Positions 14,470-15,784 of a stretch of DNA of 15,784 nt are shown one piece after another. The position numbers and the translations under genes were made by a program. The notes under the pieces are model-generated. The model saw nothing but the letters and a program-made list of their open reading frames with translations. It searched no databases and was not told the DNA's origin. Within the stretch, counting starts at the first letter, position 1. The number at the start of each line of letters is the position of its first letter. The DNA is from Mesorhizobium sp. (GTDB taxonomy: Bacteria > Pseudomonadota > Alphaproteobacteria > Rhizobiales > Rhizobiaceae): NCBI GenBank assembly GCA_019509685.1, contig JAEKLU010000134.1:1-15784 (forward strand), written 5' to 3'.

Positions 14470-15784
14470 TCAATTCGAGTTCGACTGGAATTTATCGACC
14501 GCGCTGGTTGAGGAGCCGAAATCGCCAAGCGTGCGGAATGACAGGTTGAAACCGATATTCTGCGACACTTCCTTGGTGACGATATCGCGCGTCTGCGAGT
14601 AGGTCATGATGTAGGTGAAGCAGGAATCGTTGTAGGCAAAGCCGACGCCGTCATTGACCAGCACGTTCTGTTCGAGGTCGTAAGTGCCGGTGCCGAACAG
14701 CCGCCAGTTCTGGCTGAGATGCGCCGAGGCGCCGAGCGTGACCTCGTGGCGATCGATGGTGAAGCCGTAGAGCGGCTGCGCCTGGATGAAGGCGTATTTG
14801 GCGCTGAGTGATATCGGCAGGCCGGAATAGGCGGCCTTCACTTCGGCGCGCCTGACCTCGAAGCTCTGTTCGTCGAAACGGCCGCTGACCGAGCCGGAGA
14901 AGCCGCTCGGGCTGTTGAAGCCGACCAGGCCGACATAGTCGGATTTGGAAGTCTGCAGGCCCGAATAAGCGCCGACATTGACCAGATCCGGCGCATCGAA
15001 GGAGTTCTCGCCGCCGAGCTGATAGGACTGGCCGAAGATCGCATTGGTGCCCCAGCCGCTGTCATAGGCGCCGGAGTAGCGGAAACCGACATTGGCGCGC
15101 GTGCCGCCTTCGATGCGGTCATAGCCTGAGAACTTGTCGCGCTCGAACAGCGTGGTGGCGTCGAAGACGAAGCTCTGCGCGTCCTCGTTCGGAACGGCCA
15201 ATCCGCCGACATACTGCTCGTTCGGACGCACGAACACCTGCGCAGTCGGCTCGAGGATGTGGCTGGAATTTGCCATCGAGAACAGAACAGGCCAACTTGC
15301 CTCGAGGCCAAGCGTCGCCATATAGCGCGCGAGCGAGGTGCGCATGTCCGCACTGGTACCAATCACCGGATTGGCAGCCATGTCGTTGACGGCCGTTATC
15401 GATGCGGAATTGGCGTTGACATAGCCGGCATCGCCGCGGAACGCGAGCAGCGGCGTCAGCTGCAGGCCATCGTCAGTCGTGAAAGTGCGCTTCCATTCGG
15501 CTTCCGCCGTCAATCGGCTCGACTGGCCCTCAATGCCTCTCACGCGCTCGACATTCGACGAACTGTCGAGCGTTTCGTCCAGCCGGTCGCGGCTGATGAC
15601 GCGGGCATTGACGTTGAGCGACAGCTGGCCGCCGGCCACCGACATATCGGGGATATAGGCATAGTCGAACGATGGCAGCACCCAGGGCTGCTTGCCCGCG
15701 CGCGCCGTCGGATCGCTCGACAGCGTGTCTTCCTGCACCTCGAAGCGCATCGCGCGAATGTCGAAATAATTGCGGTCGTGCAGT
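14470..15784 (-). CDS. lptD: LPS assembly outer membrane protein LptD, C-terminal part
   Basis: LptD forms the outer-membrane beta-barrel that inserts lipopolysaccharide into the outer leaflet, with LptE as plug. The 437 codons seen are the C-terminal barrel; the N-terminal jellyroll and signal peptide lie beyond the right edge, and the reading frame is open to the last base (LHDRNYFDIRAMRFEV). Family features include the strand pattern WVLPSFDYAYIPDMSVAGGQLSLN, LEPTAQVFVRPN, FERDKFSGYDRIEGGTRANVGFRYSG, and the near-terminal DSCFTYIMTYSQTRD, which carries a conserved cysteine. Alternating hydrophobic and polar strands recur throughout. It is followed after 166 bases by the surA-like gene. Confidence 0.94.
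   Translation of the reverse strand, partial: LHDRNYFDIRAMRFEVQEDTLSSDPTARAGKQPWVLPSFDYAYIPDMSVAGGQLSLNVNARVISRDRLDETLDSSSNVERVRGIEGQSSRLTAEAEWKRTFTTDDGLQLTPLLAFRGDAGYVNANSASITAVNDMAANPVIGTSADMRTSLARYMATLGLEASWPVLFSMANSSHILEPTAQVFVRPNEQYVGGLAVPNEDAQSFVFDATTLFERDKFSGYDRIEGGTRANVGFRYSGAYDSGWGTNAIFGQSYQLGGENSFDAPDLVNVGAYSGLQTSKSDYVGLVGFNSPSGFSGSVSGRFDEQSFEVRRAEVKAAYSGLPISLSAKYAFIQAQPLYGFTIDRHEVTLGASAHLSQNWRLFGTGTYDLEQNVLVNDGVGFAYNDSCFTYIMTYSQTRDIVTKEVSQNIGFNLSFRTLGDFGSSTSAVDKFQSNSN

Noticed and set aside
1..15784. CRISPR arrays, tRNA or rRNA genes, insertion sequences with transposases, phage genes
   Set aside because: No regular direct repeats with spacers, no cloverleaf or rRNA-like stretch and no transposase or integrase motifs were seen on either strand.

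Overview
The window looks like a chromosomal segment of an alphaproteobacterium of the order Hyphomicrobiales (Rhizobiales), most likely Mesorhizobium or a close relative. The reasons are the high GC content and GC-rich third codon positions, the gene order fabD-fabG-acpP-fabF-mltG-yicC-gmk facing rsmA-pdxA-surA-lptD, and several palindromic intergenic repeats of the kind seen in rhizobia. This assignment comes from gene order and protein character; no search was run.

Layout, left to right. (1) 1-637, minus: N-terminal part of an RND efflux periplasmic adaptor that runs off the left edge. (2) 638-1391: about 750 bases without an intact gene, holding a frameshifted LuxR-type helix-turn-helix remnant (plus) and a possible fragment of a winged-helix-like protein (minus). 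(3) 1392-3320, minus: a membrane phosphoglycerol transferase / LTA-synthase-like protein, divergent from the next block. (4) 3595-7067, plus: fatty-acid synthesis genes fabD, fabG, acpP and fabF, with an intrinsic terminator after fabG, a candidate promoter with an inverted repeat before acpP, and a terminator-like hairpin after fabF. (5) 7230-10133, plus: mltG (peptidoglycan terminase), yicC (broken by an internal deletion) and gmk (guanylate kinase). (6) 10134-11228: a small accessory island at the convergent junction, with two palindromic repeats, a RelE/ParE-type toxin whose C-terminus is frameshifted, its RelB/DinJ-type antitoxin, and a DUF1330 protein, all on minus. (7) 11302-15784, minus: rsmA, pdxA, a SurA-like chaperone gene and lptD (cut by the right edge), the conserved lptD-surA-pdxA-rsmA cluster.

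Most of the window is core envelope metabolism: the fab genes make acyl chains on ACP, MltG sets glycan strand length, and LptD with the SurA-like chaperone builds the outer membrane. PdxA (vitamin B6) and RsmA (16S rRNA dimethylation) travel with them. I found no clearly new biological system. The most notable features are decay and rearrangement: a deletion in yicC that puts its start in the same uninterrupted frame as gmk (a potential 496-residue fusion), a single-base frameshift in the toxin whose restored frame would end inside a palindromic repeat, and repeats placed directly at gene ends.
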